Source of the DNA: Aotearoamyces nothofagi | Lineage: Eukaryota > Ascomycota > Leotiomycetes > Leotiales > Tympanidaceae | Assembly: GCA_015345905.1 (NCBI GenBank) | Contig: JADDTR010000018.1 | Location: forward strand, 496,361 to 560,360 | Direction: 5' to 3' | DNA: 64,000 nt | Shown: positions 1-11,733 of the stretch, in pieces | Layout of the letters: each line of letters begins with the position of its first letter | How positions within the stretch are numbered: position 1 is the stretch's first letter | The notes under the pieces: generated by a model | Seen by the model: only the letters and a program-made list of their open reading frames with translations | Told to the model about the DNA's origin: nothing | Database searches by the model: none | Program-made: the position numbers and the translations under genes

Positions 1-42
1 CTTGAGTCTTTGGTGGCTACTGTAATTAGTCTCTGTTTCTAC

Positions 43-359
43 CTATTGTGTTTTGGATAGTATACTTCGGGGTCGGTATTTGAGGCCTCGACGTTGCGCG
101 TAACGCCTAGAAGCTCTTGTATCTCGTCCCTTTCTAATCCCTTACCCTCCAAGAATGCTATCTTCTTGTCGGTGGTAGAATTCTGAACCTCGTCTTCTTC
201 TAGGAACTTCTTGGCCTTCTCGATGATGGATGCGCGCGTGGGAGTCTCTTGGACTGAATCGATTGGGGGTTGGCTTTCATCGCTCTGCTCCGTCGGCGAA
301 GGCTTCAGCTGCCATGACGGCACTCCCAAAGCCTTCTTATCTTGATCACCTTCTCCCAT
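43..359 (-). CDS. Pex14-like peroxisomal import protein, 5' exon only (cut by window edge)
   Basis: The first exon of a Pex14-type peroxin, a docking protein for PTS receptors at the peroxisome membrane. The translated exon starts MGEGDQDKKALGVPSWQ and reaches the conserved N-terminal Pex14 helices: IIEKAKKFLEEDEVQ, then KIAFLEGKGLERDEIQELL. This spacing (helix, short loop, FLEGKGL helix) matches the Pex14 N-terminal domain that binds WxxxF motifs in Pex5. I chose the ATG at 359 because the preceding in-frame residues are not conserved. The frame meets a stop at 39-41, but a donor-like GTAGAA lies at 42, so the coding sequence probably splices onward outside the window to the membrane-span and coiled-coil part. 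Family call fairly sure; whether it is Pex14 itself or the shorter fungal Pex14/17 paralogue cannot be told from this exon. Confidence 0.62.
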
Positions 360-1236
360 TGCATAAACCCGGTATGACTTGAATATCCGGGGAGTGAGGC
401 TCGCGCGAGACGTTGTATACACGCATGCCTCGGCTCTACCCCGGATTCGATCAGGGCTGACGTAATCCAGAGAATGTTTTTGATTGGGCAAAGCTCAACT
501 CCATCGCACCCCGACACCTCACGTACAGCGATTGCAAGGGCGTATCTATCGAGAAACGAGTGTCTTTGCCGTTGCTAGCAATCGCCATCCTATCATTATC
601 CATTCATCTCAGCAATATCTCACACAGCCACGTCCGCCCCGCACTGTCGCCCTATCAAAGCTTGACGTGTCATTTTCACGCGCACCACGCCGCCCGCCCC
701 CAATCAATCTGCAAGCAGGCGTGGAAAACAGGACCTGAAGCCGGAGAAGAGAAAGAGAGGAAGAGTGAGACGACCTGCAGAAAGGGCTGACGCTGAGGGA
801 TCCCTTAAGCGATCCGGAGGGATTGTCTCGTGTCTGGGCACTGAGCCGGCAAACGACGGAGCGGAGCACGTTCCTACTGGGAAGAGATAGAGGACAAAGG
901 CAGATCCGGAGTCATGTGAGTAGCATTCTATGTGTAGAGCACCGGCCATGTCCAAAAGGCTGCATGGCAAGATAGTGTTGTGCAAGAGAGCCACCGCCAT
1001 AATAAACACGTGAATAGACCCTGCAGTGGTTGGCGGAAGGCGCGCCTGCAAATAGGTGCCCCGCGCATAATTGGAGTGACCTTCATTTCTATGCTGCAGG
1101 TCTATCTCTGAACTGCTCGCGATCTGATGTCCTCCACTTGTCTTCGCCTTTGTTAAGCATCTGTACCCTTCTCGCGTTCTGTAACGTTCCCTGCACCCTT
1201 TGCATCATCAAATCTCGTTACACACTACCACTTGCC
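360..1236. other. Divergent intergenic region, pex14-like / ies2
   Basis: 877 bases between two divergently transcribed genes, so it must hold both promoters. Short open frames on both strands overlap each other and show no family resemblance. No RNA gene or repeat seen. Confidence 0.6.
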
Positions 1237-2575
1237 ATGTCACCTCGTCGCAGTCGCCGGAGTGCGGCAATAAGAGCATCTGAAGCTATTGCTGACAGCT
1301 CCGATAGCATGTCGCGCCCGCGTCGAGCAGCCAGTGGTGCGGATCCCGTATCGGCCAGGCTGTCTCGTGACCCTCCATCGTCGCCTTCAAATCCGCAATC
1401 TCTACGTTTCACAGTAAAGCTACCATCTAGCAAGCTACGAGCAGCCACCGGAGGGCCTTCATCCTCACGTGGGTCTAGGCCGTCTGTTAGTGTCAATAGT
1501 AGAAATCACTTCGTTGGCGGAGAAATCTTGGAAGGCAGGAGAGCCCGCAATGTCAAGAAGAGCTACGTGCTCGACTCCGATAGCGATGAAGAGGATGAGG
1601 AGATGGATGATGTAGTCGATGACGAAGATGTTGAAGGGGATAGCATCGAGGAAGACGAAGACGACGACTTGGACGAGGACGAGGATGCAGACGGGGATGG
1701 GGATGTCGATATGGATATTCCAGCTGCAGCTCCTACCATAAAAATTTCCAAGGCAGAAAGGGGTAGCAAGTCTGTCGTCTCGGTTAAGCCAACTAGCAAG
1801 AGCGACGGAAAGACTGCACAGCAAAAGGAGATCGCTGATGCTAGTGATGATGAAGAATTGAGCGAATTGGATAGCGACATCGAAGATGATGATGAGGGTA
1901 TGCAGCTTGGCGGCGAAGATGACGCCGAAGGAGACGATGAAGAGATTGAAGTTGTGGAAGAGGACGACGAGGATGAAGATGAAATAGATAGCGATGATGA
2001 AACACCCGGTGAAGGCAGTAGAGCTTCTACTCCTGATCCCTCAAAGATGACGAAAAGACAAAGAGCAAGGCTTGAGGACGGTGGCAGTGGGCATTTACTT
2101 GCTCTTCCCGATGGTTCATTTTCCCCGTACACATAGTTTCAAGATATCTGCTAATATTCATTCTAGAAGTACAAGTGAAAAAACACCTTACAGCTGAAGA
2201 GCATGCCATGCGTCGCGCGGAAATGGCCAGGAGGCGGAAAAATTTGAGCGAGAAGCGGAACGAAGAGGAAAAGGCAGGTCTCTCTTTTCATCAAGTTGTG
2301 TTGCTGTTGCTAATCTGTGTCATTGATAGATGGAAACAATCAATAAGCTTTTGAAGAAGCAAGCACCAAAGACAAACGCTCGACGTAGAGATCTGAATTC
2401 CGAGCTGGGCCCAGATGGAGACCCTCTAAAGCCGAATCCTATCTTCGTGCGATGGGTGAGTAATAAGGATGGGAACCGAGTTGGTGTTCCTGAAGAATAC
2501 CTTGACGCTCCGGTAGGAAAAATCTTTGGGAGTAAAGGATTGAACACTGGAAAGTTGATAGAGGAAGTGCCGTAA
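1237..2575 (+). CDS. ies2: INO80 complex subunit Ies2 (PAPA-1 domain)
   Basis: Three exons: 1237-2113, 2167-2273, 2330-2575, giving 409 residues in one frame. Ies2 is an activator subunit of the INO80 nucleosome-remodelling ATPase in the nucleus. The N-terminus is basic and Ser/Arg-rich, followed by a long Asp/Glu-rich stretch (roughly residues 110-270), then the PAPA-1 signature: LTAEEHAMRRAEMARRRK, a coiled run, METINKLLKKQAPK, and a C-terminal RWVSNKDGNRVGVPEEYL module. The ATG at 1237 was chosen because the reading frame upstream codes for nothing conserved. Intron 1 is GT-AG (53 bases). Intron 2 can keep the conserved EEKMETIN junction only as a GC-AG intron with donor AAG|GCAGGT. Acidic chaperone-like tracts are normal for this family. 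Identification is strong from the PAPA-1 block. Confidence 0.9.
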
Positions 2576-3185
2576 TCGAGGTAGACATGCTTAGGGTGGC
2601 GTACTGTACGGGGGTATTTGCATCGGGGCTCTTTCCACCACCCAGAGGTACTAGGCGCATTGCTAGAATATTAAGCTACAGTTCCGTTTGTTTAAAATAA
2701 TAGGTGATGTCTTGCCAAAACTGCGAGAAGCGATGCCCGCCCTGAGCAGCGGACTTCAACGTTAGATGGTAGTGGCTTGGCTATTTGGGGCGCGAAGAAG
2801 CCGAATACCATATAAAACATTTCCCACTAAATCGTTGCAGCACAAAACATGTAAATACGCCGTTTACAAAGCCTCTTGTGCCCTTTTTGTTGTATTGCGG
2901 GCAACTGGCCTCCGTTACTCCATTGATTCACGTGCAAGCCTCAGCCTCACCCTCGCGCCTTCCCCACAAACCGGCAGTGTGATCGGTGATCGATCCAGGG
3001 ATGTTCAAAAATATCCGGCTGCAACGTTCAGCACCCACGGCATTATCAACTTCTGTGGCCACGAAGAAGCATCGCCATTATCATTATCACTATCACTAAT
3101 CGATATCGCAATTGCCCCTGTGCTGGCATATGCGAAATGCCCCTGGCCATCTCTGGTGGTGCTTCAGCCCCTGGTGAGCGCCGCA
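2576..3185. other. Intergenic, ies2 to Gag1-like gene
   Basis: 610 bases holding the ies2 3' end and the promoter of the next gene. An open frame runs into the next gene from 2766, but it begins with a cryptic hydrophobic stretch and I see no conserved residues before 3186. Confidence 0.45.
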
Positions 3186-4759
3186 ATGCCCCGAGCGAAC
3201 GTCACCTCACGAGATGCCGTGCAGCCGGCCGGGAACGACGGTTGCTGGCAACGTGCAAAAGCCATGCAAGATGCTAGCCCCGCCACCGAAAACAAAGGCG
3301 GCCAGGAACGTCGGATTGGCGCAGTATCATTCTCCATCCCCGGCCATAACGGTATAATTACACCTCATATCCCACCTGGCAATACATCTGAAAATTTCTC
3401 AGTCGCCACTTTCGCTGCTACATCTTCAACGACGCAAAAGCAGGAGGCGGACATTAATAGCTGTCCAAATCTGCCAAATGACCAGCGTAAGCTTTTACAG
3501 TGCTTGATCTGCACAATACCAAGCTCGATTGTCACGTCTCTGTTAAAAGCTGAGCCCATGCTGTTTGTATAGTTGCACCATCGCCACTCGTACGATCAAA
3601 CTTCGCCGCGACTGTCATACTTGGCTCAACATCCAATGACCTGCTATCGAAACACATATACCTCGCTCCCCCAGAGCCGCTCATCCCCGACGGAACGGAG
3701 ACACCATCGTCATCGACTGTGCCAAAGAACAATGCGATGATGTTCAGCGACAAGAAGTCTGCAGAAGCTCATCGTCGACGGGCGATGGCTACAACCAGTG
3801 CGCTCACAACCTACGAGGCAGATCTTACAAGTAAAGATCGACAAAAGCAGAAGGAAGCTATAAGGCGGGTGCTGGCTGAGAAAATTAGAAGCGACTTCAT
3901 ATGGGAGTGGCCTAGAGAAGAAGGCGACATAGAGACACCGGCTGTAAATGACAGCGAAGAGGGTCTCTCTGAACACGAGTGGAGAGAGCGGGACGATTGG
4001 GCAAGCGATGTTTCGGAGACATATGATGGTTTCCCACATGAGACACTTAATGCTCCTCCAAAGGCAGCGATTGTCAAAGAGGACATTCAACTAGATTTAG
4101 GTGCCATTTCAGAAACGCCTCCCAACGTTGCAAAGATTGCAGAGATTGCAGAGAGTCGGAAACTTCGACGGAAAAAAAGATTACAAGCGGACCTTAAATG
4201 GAACGATGGCGCCCGGTGCTTTGTAAGTCGACGGAATGCATGGACTGGTGCAAGATATGTTCGCCGACGTGAACCCAGAGGCTCTTCTCAGAAGGTCGAG
4301 GGCGATGAATCCGAAATTTCAATAGATATAAAAATACCTATTGCCCCGCCAATATTACCACCTGATACACCCATGCGCAAAGGCATCAACGAAAAGGCCT
4401 ACGCGACTATCTACGACAAAGTCGTTATGCAAGCTCAAGCACCCTTATGTCCTATAAATCTCAGCGTCATTACCAAATGCTGTGTTGAAGGGTGGAAACG
4501 AAGTGGCGAGTGGCCGCCTAAACCTGGAGAAATCCAGCCATCGATTGCGAGTCGAAAGACATCTCCAAGGTCTTCCAGAACCATGCCGTGGATCCTCGAG
4601 AAGGATGGCGAGGCTAGCAAGGACAAAGGCGTCATCAGGAGGGGCTTCCAGAAAGTACTTGGCGTTGTCCAAGGCGGGAAGGGTAAGGAGGTGGAGAATG
4701 CGAGCAGTAGCGCAAGACCTGGCTGTAAGGATGACGATAACGATACCGTAATGGGCTGA
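3186..4759 (+). CDS. Gag1-like clamp domain protein (DUF4050 family)
   Basis: Two exons, 3186-3486 and 3573-4759 (86-base intron, donor GTAAGC), giving 495 residues. The second exon is open upstream of its first ATG and reads on smoothly across the junction, which supports the intron. The recognisable block is near the middle and C-terminal third: WTGARYVRRREPRG, then IPIAPPILPPDTPMR, YATIYDKVVMQ, CPINL and a GWKRSGEWPP end, the pattern of the fungal DUF4050/Gag1-like clamp family. Upstream is a conserved DRQKQKEAIRRVLAEKIR helix. No signal peptide or membrane span; likely cytosolic. The start is the least certain part: 3186 has a good context (gccgcaATG), but a later ATG is possible. Function is not established for this family in filamentous fungi, so I give none. 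Confidence 0.72.
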
Positions 4760-5136
4760 ATCTTGTGTACAGAATTGGCATGAAGGATTGGTGTAGTAGG
4801 ATTACCCATAGACTGAATGCTACTTAGGCATCAGCTGGCGTCTGGATAATAACTTAATAAACATAATTCTCATAAGCATACTCATTGGCCGGCACTAAGT
4901 GTTTAGGATATGTATAAGGACACGATTATCAAAGACTTTGGTTCACATTGTAGTCGTTACATTTTCATGAATCATGCTAGTCTCTATATGCTTTCGTATA
5001 TACGGATATCTATCAAATGCGAAATGCTGCACCCCCCGAATGCCAATCATGCAGCCATGCCGACTGCCAAACCAATCCCAAGAGCTCACATCAGTCATAT
5101 ATGGCACCCCCCTTCCGAACCCGTCAGTTGTCATCA
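4760..5136. other. Convergent intergenic region
   Basis: 377 AT-rich bases between convergent stop codons; expected to hold two 3' UTRs. No conserved frame, repeat or RNA gene seen. Confidence 0.6.
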
Positions 5137-7074
5137 TCAAGATTTCCTCTCCGACTCAGAGATCTGTGCGCTTTCGCAATCGCTGGACTGGCCCGTCGCT
5201 ATAACGGCTGCTGTGGGCGGGGTATGAGCGGCGGCGGCCTCTTCCTCTTTCGGCTTCGCGTCGCCCATTAGGGTCTTGTCTTTGACGAAGAGGCATCCGA
5301 CCAAGCAGAGTCCCATCAGGGGGACGAATGTTATGAAGACGACGTGCATCCCTTTCATCTTTGCGTCTAGTATACTGGATGTCCATTGAGGGTAATCTGT
5401 TGTTTCGGCTTGCCAGCTGCCGTTAAGTACTTGTGCTCGTAATGATGGAGGAAGTGCTGAGGGTAAGGATCCTTCCATGACGCCGTACTGTATTGCAGTA
5501 GAGACGGCAACACCGATGGCGGATCCGATTGCTCTGAGCAGGTTTCTCGTTGATGTCACTACAGCTCGATCTTCTGGTTTGGAGAGAGCTTGGAGAGCAA
5601 CAAGAGCTGAGAAGTATAGTTAGAGTGTGATTATCCTTGGAGCTTTGGCATTGCTCACTTGGTTGAAAGATGAATCCAACACCCGCACCTTCTACGAGTA
5701 ATGCAACAACATAGACTGCTACTGAAGAGGTTCTAGAAAACATGATTTTTAAACCAGTTCCAATGATCCACAAAATAAAGCCAAGGTACATAATTGGGCG
5801 AAATCTATTCACGGTCAGTTACTGCTGTGGTGGGTGATGTTGCAACTCATACCTGGCTAGAAGACTCATCAATGGCCCTGATAGGACTCCAAAAAGGCTT
5901 TGACAGAGCAGTAAAGGAAGAATCAGTGTTGCACTGCGTATTGCTGAATACTGTCGAACATCCTGAAAAAATATTGGAAGAAAATATAAGTCTGCTTGCC
6001 ATACAAAGCCGAAGAGCAAATTCTGCGTGAACACCGTGGCCTGCGATAAAGAATGGAAGAGACGTAGTGGCATCATTGGTAGTCTCGCGATCTTCCATTC
6101 AGTGCATAGGAAAACAACCAGAGAAATGGATCCCAGGGTTAGTAGGGCTATAACAGTCGCACTATGCCAAGGCCAAATGCTTCCTCCTGAGTTGACCGGA
6201 ATCTGGTTGAGATGTCAGTTTGCATTTCTCTTACAATTAAACTAAGACATACCAAAATAAAGAGCATTGCTACTACAGAACTACCCAGACCTAACCAATC
6301 GATTTTACGCACTTTATCCTGCCAAGTCCCTGTAATTGGTTTCGCTGGTAAAAAGAAGACAAGAAAGGGCACACAAGCAGCGGCCAACATGGCAGGCGTC
6401 CAAAATGCCCATCGCCATCCTTCGGGGCCAGTTTCAAGTAGCCCTGCAGAAACGAATGGACCGGTACCAGCTCCAAGACCAATCGCGGCACTTAACATTC
6501 CTTGGTACTTTCCTCTCTCTTTCAGCGAGACCAGATCGCTGACTATGATCTGTACTAAAGAGCTTATACCTCCGCCACCAATTCCACCCAAAGCTCGGCA
6601 CACGTAGAGCCATGTGGAATTTCTGGCGAAGCCGCAAAGGATATCACCAAAGATTAGCATACCCACGGAGAACAACAGAATAGGTTTTCGTCCAAAGATA
6701 TCTGACATACGGCCATACAAGACTTGGAAAGCGGCATACGCGATGAGATAGGACGTTCCTGCCCATGTTATGCTATTCTGGGCACTTAGAGACTTTGCAA
6801 TGGCCGGCAGAGCAGTCGCCGTTGAGTTGAGGTCTAGAAAAGAGACGAAGACGCATATTGCAAGACATAAATAAACCGTTAGGAGGCGTGCGAATGGCAA
6901 TCTTTGGTTCTGGTCATCTAGCCGAAACCTCTTGGAGGTAATCGATGGTGACGGCGCCGACCTCGGCGGCGGCAGAGATGTTGATAATGGTGTACCAGAG
7001 TTGTTCTTTTCAGAGGTCATTTCAAACATTTCTGATGGAGATGGCCCGTGATCTATACTCATCTCCGTAGCCAT
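5137..7074 (-). CDS. MFS drug:H+ antiporter, DHA2 family (14 spans)
   Basis: Four exons on the minus strand: 7074-6253, 6202-5853, 5804-5659, 5606-5137, with 48-52-base GT-AG introns, giving 595 residues. A cytosolic Pro/Ser-rich N-terminus precedes 14 predicted membrane spans. Motif A appears as GRMSDIFGRKP in the loop after span 2, motif B region as RALGGIGGGG, and the motif C-type Gly-rich helix as AIGLGAGTGPFVSAGLL, which marks antiporters. The C-terminal tail is acidic and Glu/Ala-rich. DHA2 members export toxic small molecules or fungal metabolites across the plasma membrane. No biosynthetic core enzyme (PKS, NRPS, terpene cyclase) is adjacent, so the substrate is unknown. The exon phases sum exactly to an open frame, so the gene looks intact. 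Confidence 0.9.
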
Positions 7075-8191
7075 AGATAGAGGATTACGAGAGCAGCGTC
7101 GGCCTCTTCTTCCTTCGTAATCATCATGGAAAATGGAAGAAGGGCAGCAAAATAAGTCGAGGTAGCATCCCCAAACGATAAAAAGTGGAGCGGATCAAGC
7201 TTCAGAGTAAGCAATTGGTGATCTACAAGAAAGAAGTATTTTCCGGAAATAACAACGACGAAGTCGGAGATAATCCAATGGCGACAGAGTCAATTCATAT
7301 TGCCATTCCGACACTAGCATGGGGAGAGCCGGTTAGCCGCGATATAGCCCAGAGGAGCCAGACTGTCACGTGCCCATCATCGGGGAGAAGGAGGCTCCTT
7401 GACATGGGACCATCAAAGGGTTCTGGACATATTAAGCCCCGGGGCCTTTGAGAAGCCTCTGATGCTCTGTTCGAGGGCATAGTTGCGTCTCGGGGCCGTG
7501 CCGGGATCTGGGAAGGGGCCAACATAGGAGGGCACGTGCCCAGCTTTGTTTGGGGTAACAAGCACAGCTGTGAGATTGCATTGGATTTTACAGTAGTCTG
7601 AGGGATAAGATAGGAAGAGTTAAGGTAGTGATTAGGCTATGGAGCATCGAGTATGTATAAGATGGAGTATGTACAAGAGAGAGTATGTACAAGAGGGAGT
7701 ATGTATAAGGAATCAAGATGGTCTGCAAGGGGATATAGGAATTAGCCTTAAAGTACCTGCCAAGGAGCGACGGATCCCCCCCGTCATCGGGCAGGGCCCG
7801 TTGTGGGGAGGGAGCGAGGCGTTTAGATTGGCTTCCACTCCTAGACTCCGCCGCGGAACCACTGGGCAGCGGAACCTGCCTTTCAAGCCATCTTTCCGAT
7901 ATTGTGTTCAGGTTGTCCTTTCGATACGGCACACGACCCCTTTGCCCGACATTCCACTTATACAGTCTGGTTGAGGAGTTCGCTGTTCTGTGAGTACTGG
8001 CCACAGTCTTCCGTTGTACTTGTAAAGTACATGCTGGATTGTGCTCTGCCGAAAACCGCGTCAGCTCATGCCGGGATCTATAGCTAATCTACACAGCCAG
8101 ATAACGAAAACTCCTAAATCTCGAAATCGCGTTTTGCTTCGATGTTGTCACGGTCCTGCATTGCCAGACCTTCTTCTTTCAGCCAGCCATA
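7075..8191. other. Divergent intergenic region with a small minisatellite
   Basis: 1.1 kb between divergent genes (DHA2 exporter and the type II membrane protein), so it holds two promoters. Apart from the 16-base repeat at 7650-7713 I see no structure; open frames here are short and start on non-ATG codons. Confidence 0.55.
7650..7713. repeat. 16-bp tandem repeat, 4 copies
   Basis: Four tandem units of the form GAGTATGTACAAGAGG, differing at one to three positions (TATAAGATG in the first, TATAAGGA in the last). A simple slippage-type minisatellite in the shared promoter region. Confidence 0.85.
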
Positions 8192-10057
8192 ATGCCTGTC
8201 CAACACACTCTTTTCGGCAGGCCTCTTCCTCGCATACCTCCGCGACGAGTAGCTCAACTGCTTGGGGGGATCGCCATCTTTGCGGTCATCACACTGGTCT
8301 TCACACTGCCAAGCTCAATACCCACAGGGCCTTCACTGTCAAAGTTCACCGATGCTCATCATATTTCTATACCGAAGATACCGACAAAGCTACCATCCCC
8401 AAGCATCCTCAATCCCTTCCGACCCGTCGCACATGCACCACCTGTCCAGAAGAATAGCACAAGCGGAGACTCCAGCTGGTATAGCGATTGGAACTGGCTC
8501 AGTCCATTTTCATCCTCTGTAACTCTCGACGAAAATCGTTCTCTGCTGCCACCGCTCGAAGTACGTCCTCCTATCTACACATATTACGACCACACAGTCA
8601 AGAAAGATTCTGCGACGAAGGATGCTGAAAATGCTGTCCTTGTCACTTGGAGACGGGCTTGGTGGGCTCAGGGATTTAAGCCAATTATTCTAGGACCTGC
8701 TGAAGCGATGAACAACCCCCTCTACGGTGAGGTACAACGGCTCGAGCTTTTTCCACAGACAAAGGTCGAGCTGTCACGATGGCTAGCTTGGGAAAATATG
8801 GGTACAGGACTCTTATGCCACTACCTGGCAGTACCAATGGGTTCGCATGAGGATGCCCTGCTTTCGCATCTACGCCGTGGCAAGTATCCTGCTCTCACTC
8901 GATACAAAGGTTTAGACAACGGGCTCTTCTCGGGTGCAAAGGCGGACATAACTGCTGCGCTCAAGATTGCTTTGGCTTCTCCGGAGCTGAGCAAGGCTAA
9001 GGACTTTATATCGGCAGTCCCAGACGATACCTTCAAGGTTGAAGAGACCCCAGATGCAATTGCCTTCTACAATTCGGATATTGTGAAGGTTAAATATGCT
9101 AAAGTAGGAGATGACATTGTGGCGACTGGGCCCAAAGGCCTAAAAACGTTGAACCAATTGATGAACGCACATCTCCATAACACATGGCAGAACATATTCT
9201 CTGATGGCATTGCTGTATTGAAGCCGATTCGAAACCACATGACTGCCATTGTTGAGCCTGCATTGAATTTGGCTCAATTCCTTGTGCAGTGCCCCAAGTC
9301 GCCTATCGTCTCGTCATGTCCACCAAACCGTCCCAAGTGCAGGCCTTGCGTCGCTTCCAGTCCAATGAGGATTACTACGCCTCCTCACTACAGAAACAGA
9401 ACAACGCTCTTCACCATCGGCACAATCCCTCACCCTTACACTCTCACTTGCTTACAAGCGTTTCGTGATACGATCGACATCCCATTCATACGTCGGAGAA
9501 CCAATCGAGATTACTGGATCCTAGAAACTACGAGAGAGCTTCTTGGCAATGGCTTACCGAGCTCTTCACGTGTCGTAAAGTTGAAGGAGGCAATTGCCTC
9601 ACCTTATGGAACTGCCCATACAATTTGGTTCACAGCCGAAAAAGACTTACCAGCCGATCTAGATTGGCGTTTTGGGTTTTCTGTTCCAAAGAATACAACG
9701 GATAATGGCAAATCTGAGACGCCAGTCCCAGGTCCAGAGCGACGACCCCCTCCTCCCACACCGGATCGTGTCGACGGACCACTCCCAGCCGCAGATGAAC
9801 TATTGCGAGAAAGGCAGCTTCTAGAGCAGGCGAAGCTGACGGGGAAGAGCGACTCGCCGGAGCTGGTTAAGCTTAGAGCAGCTACCGAAGCATGGAGTCT
9901 TGCAGATGTTGAGGCTTGGAAATTTGCTAGAGCATTCCTGGCACGTGGCCGAGTCGAGAGATTGAGTTGGGAAGAGGAAGAAAAGAAATATGCCGGTGGT
10001 GCAGGTGCCGATCGTGCAGGGAGAGAGGGGTGGGGAAGATGGTTTGATCGTATATGA
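8192..10057 (+). CDS. Fungal type II membrane protein, probably Golgi/ER-lumen
   Basis: Single-exon gene, 621 residues. After a short basic N-terminus (RIPPRRVAQ) there is one hydrophobic span, LLGGIAIFAVITLVFTLP, and no cleavage site, so the bulk is predicted to be lumenal. The lumenal part has a block VLVTWRRAWWAQGFKPIIL followed by ELFPQTKVELSRWLAWENMGTG, reminiscent of nucleotide-sugar transferase folds (a W-x-x-AW...GF.P start followed by a W-centred helix), then Cys-rich and Pro-rich linkers and a charged C-terminal helix (WSLADVEAWKFARAFL). I recognise this as a conserved fungal protein but not a named one. A glycosyltransferase role is only a guess; no DxD motif is clearly placed. Confidence 0.72.
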   Translation: MPVQHTLFGRPLPRIPPRRVAQLLGGIAIFAVITLVFTLPSSIPTGPSLSKFTDAHHISIPKIPTKLPSPSILNPFRPVAHAPPVQKNSTSGDSSWYSDWNWLSPFSSSVTLDENRSLLPPLEVRPPIYTYYDHTVKKDSATKDAENAVLVTWRRAWWAQGFKPIILGPAEAMNNPLYGEVQRLELFPQTKVELSRWLAWENMGTGLLCHYLAVPMGSHEDALLSHLRRGKYPALTRYKGLDNGLFSGAKADITAALKIALASPELSKAKDFISAVPDDTFKVEETPDAIAFYNSDIVKVKYAKVGDDIVATGPKGLKTLNQLMNAHLHNTWQNIFSDGIAVLKPIRNHMTAIVEPALNLAQFLVQCPKSPIVSSCPPNRPKCRPCVASSPMRITTPPHYRNRTTLFTIGTIPHPYTLTCLQAFRDTIDIPFIRRRTNRDYWILETTRELLGNGLPSSSRVVKLKEAIASPYGTAHTIWFTAEKDLPADLDWRFGFSVPKNTTDNGKSETPVPGPERRPPPPTPDRVDGPLPAADELLRERQLLEQAKLTGKSDSPELVKLRAATEAWSLADVEAWKFARAFLARGRVERLSWEEEEKKYAGGAGADRAGREGWGRWFDRI

Positions 10058-10294
10058 TGGATCGATATTTGGGTTCATAAATAGACAGTGCATCATGCCA
10101 GGCGTTTGACAGGGGTAGTTGTGTGCAATAGATCTAGTTGTAAGTTGGGGGGACTGTAGATAATGGTTCCCTTATGTCGGAGACTTAATATAAATAAACT
10201 ACAAGCTTCACAACTCTTCTCGCAGATGTTGAATCTGCAGATTTGAGACGTCGTCTCCTCTCCTCTCAAGCGTTGAGCTTCTCCGACACCACCA

Positions 10295-11137
10295 CTAGAC
10301 AGTGGTGGTATCACCTCCCATCTCTCCGCTCAATTCGCGTGACGTCGGGCCTCCTCTGGCTGCGCCAGATGGCACAGCTGCACCGGTCCCATTAGCAACA
10401 CTATGATGCTGGGTCTTTCCATTCAGTTCCCGTCCATTCTCCCCCTTCTTCAAGCCAACACCATTCTTCGCCCCCAGCCTCTCACGCGCACCACGCTCCT
10501 CGATCATATCACGAATATAGCCATTCAGCCAGATCCCCTCGAGCTGCCCGGGGGCCATATCGCTCGCGCCGGCGATGCGGCCGCGGCAGGTTTTGGTGCC
10601 GCAGAAGCAGTCGAAGGGCTGGTCCATGCGCCATTCGGTGCTGGGGTAGAAGAAGGAGAGCTCGTCGCCGGGCTGCAGGCCGGTCGGGCCGGCGAGGATG
10701 GAGAGCGTGGCCATGTCGAAGATCTATTCCTGGAGACAATTTGAGGCGTCAGATGGGTGCATTGGTGTGGAGGGCTTTTAGACCTTTCTTTACCTGCTCC
10801 TGTCTGGCAGAAGGACGGGAGGGGATGGGAGGGGGAAGGAGACGGGGTGACCCGGAGGGGGGTGGGGATGGGGACTAACCAAGCTCGGCTCACAGCTGTG
10901 GTTTATATAGACCAGGTCGCTATTCAGGTTCAGATGTACGTTCCGGCCTCTCTGCACCGTTGCATAAGTCGGCGTGGCTGCGTCGGTGCACGGCGGGAAC
11001 GTCATCTTGGCGTAAAGACCGAACGGGGCGACGGAGATTCTCGAGAGGGATTTGGACGTGAAAGCCGCATTGTTGATGATGACTTCTTGGATTTCGGGAT
11101 GGGAGGGCTGTTGCCAATGCGGGACTAGAGGAGCCAT
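10295..11137 (-). CDS. SET-domain protein (small fungal type)
   Basis: Two exons on the minus strand, 11137-10880 and 10723-10295, separated by a 156-base intron (GTTAGT ... ATAG), giving 228 residues. The SET core is visible as LVYINHSCEPSL (the NHS C signature), then a splice, then GLQPGDELSFFYPSTEW (the ELxFxY motif), and a Cys-rich post-SET-like C-F-C-G-T-K-T-C-R-G end that normally binds zinc. The N-terminal part of a canonical SET domain is short, as in the small fungal SET proteins of unknown substrate. The C-terminal tail is polar and disordered. Methyltransferase activity toward lysine is likely from family; the substrate is unknown. ATG at 11137 chosen because upstream frame begins on a non-ATG codon. 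Confidence 0.78.
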
Positions 11138-11733
11138 TTTTCTTTTTCCTTTTTTAAGCTTCCAGATGAGGACTTTGAAGAAAATCCTAGGAGTCTTGTA
11201 GTTTTTGAATGTTTGGGAGGGAGTGTAGTGGTTGGGATCTATTGTTTGCTTGCTTGTGATCTGGAATGATGGGTAAGATGGTGAGCTCAATTAGTGGTGG
11301 GGAGATCGTCTCTTTGTTCTCTTTTTTTCGTGCCCGGACCGAGGGATGTATGACTGCTTTGCATGCCACATGCAAGGTACCCGGCTAAAGAACATATGAC
11401 GAGACGCGGGGCGGCAGAATTGCTGACTTTGGTAGGCGGTGAAATTGCCGGGTACTGGACGGCGGTGGAATATCACGTGATATGGCTATAATCTAGCGGT
11501 GAACAGTGAAAGGAAAATACTTAGCAATAGAAGACGACAGAAATTCGTTGAGCACTCATTCGCTGGCTCAGTCAAATCTGCCGCTTTAGGCTGAGGCTGG
11601 GTGAGCTTTAGTGAGCCTCATCCAATGTTTAGACAATCATCCCCAAATACTTCAACCTTTGTATAGAACTTCTACATCGGCGCTTAAAAGTCCATCTATT
11701 ATATACTCTACAACCCAACTTCTCTGCATCGAG
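11138..11733. other. Intergenic, SET gene to DUF7924 gene
   Basis: 596 bases upstream of the SET gene and downstream of the DUF7924 gene. No conserved frame or repeat seen. Confidence 0.5.

Noticed and set aside
1563-2132. Long Ser-rich open frame on the minus strand
   Set aside because: It is antisense to the acidic part of ies2; Ser runs are just the reverse strand of Asp/Glu codons.
7588-8004. Minus-strand 138-codon frame
   Set aside because: Partly the 16-bp repeat translated; no start context or homology.
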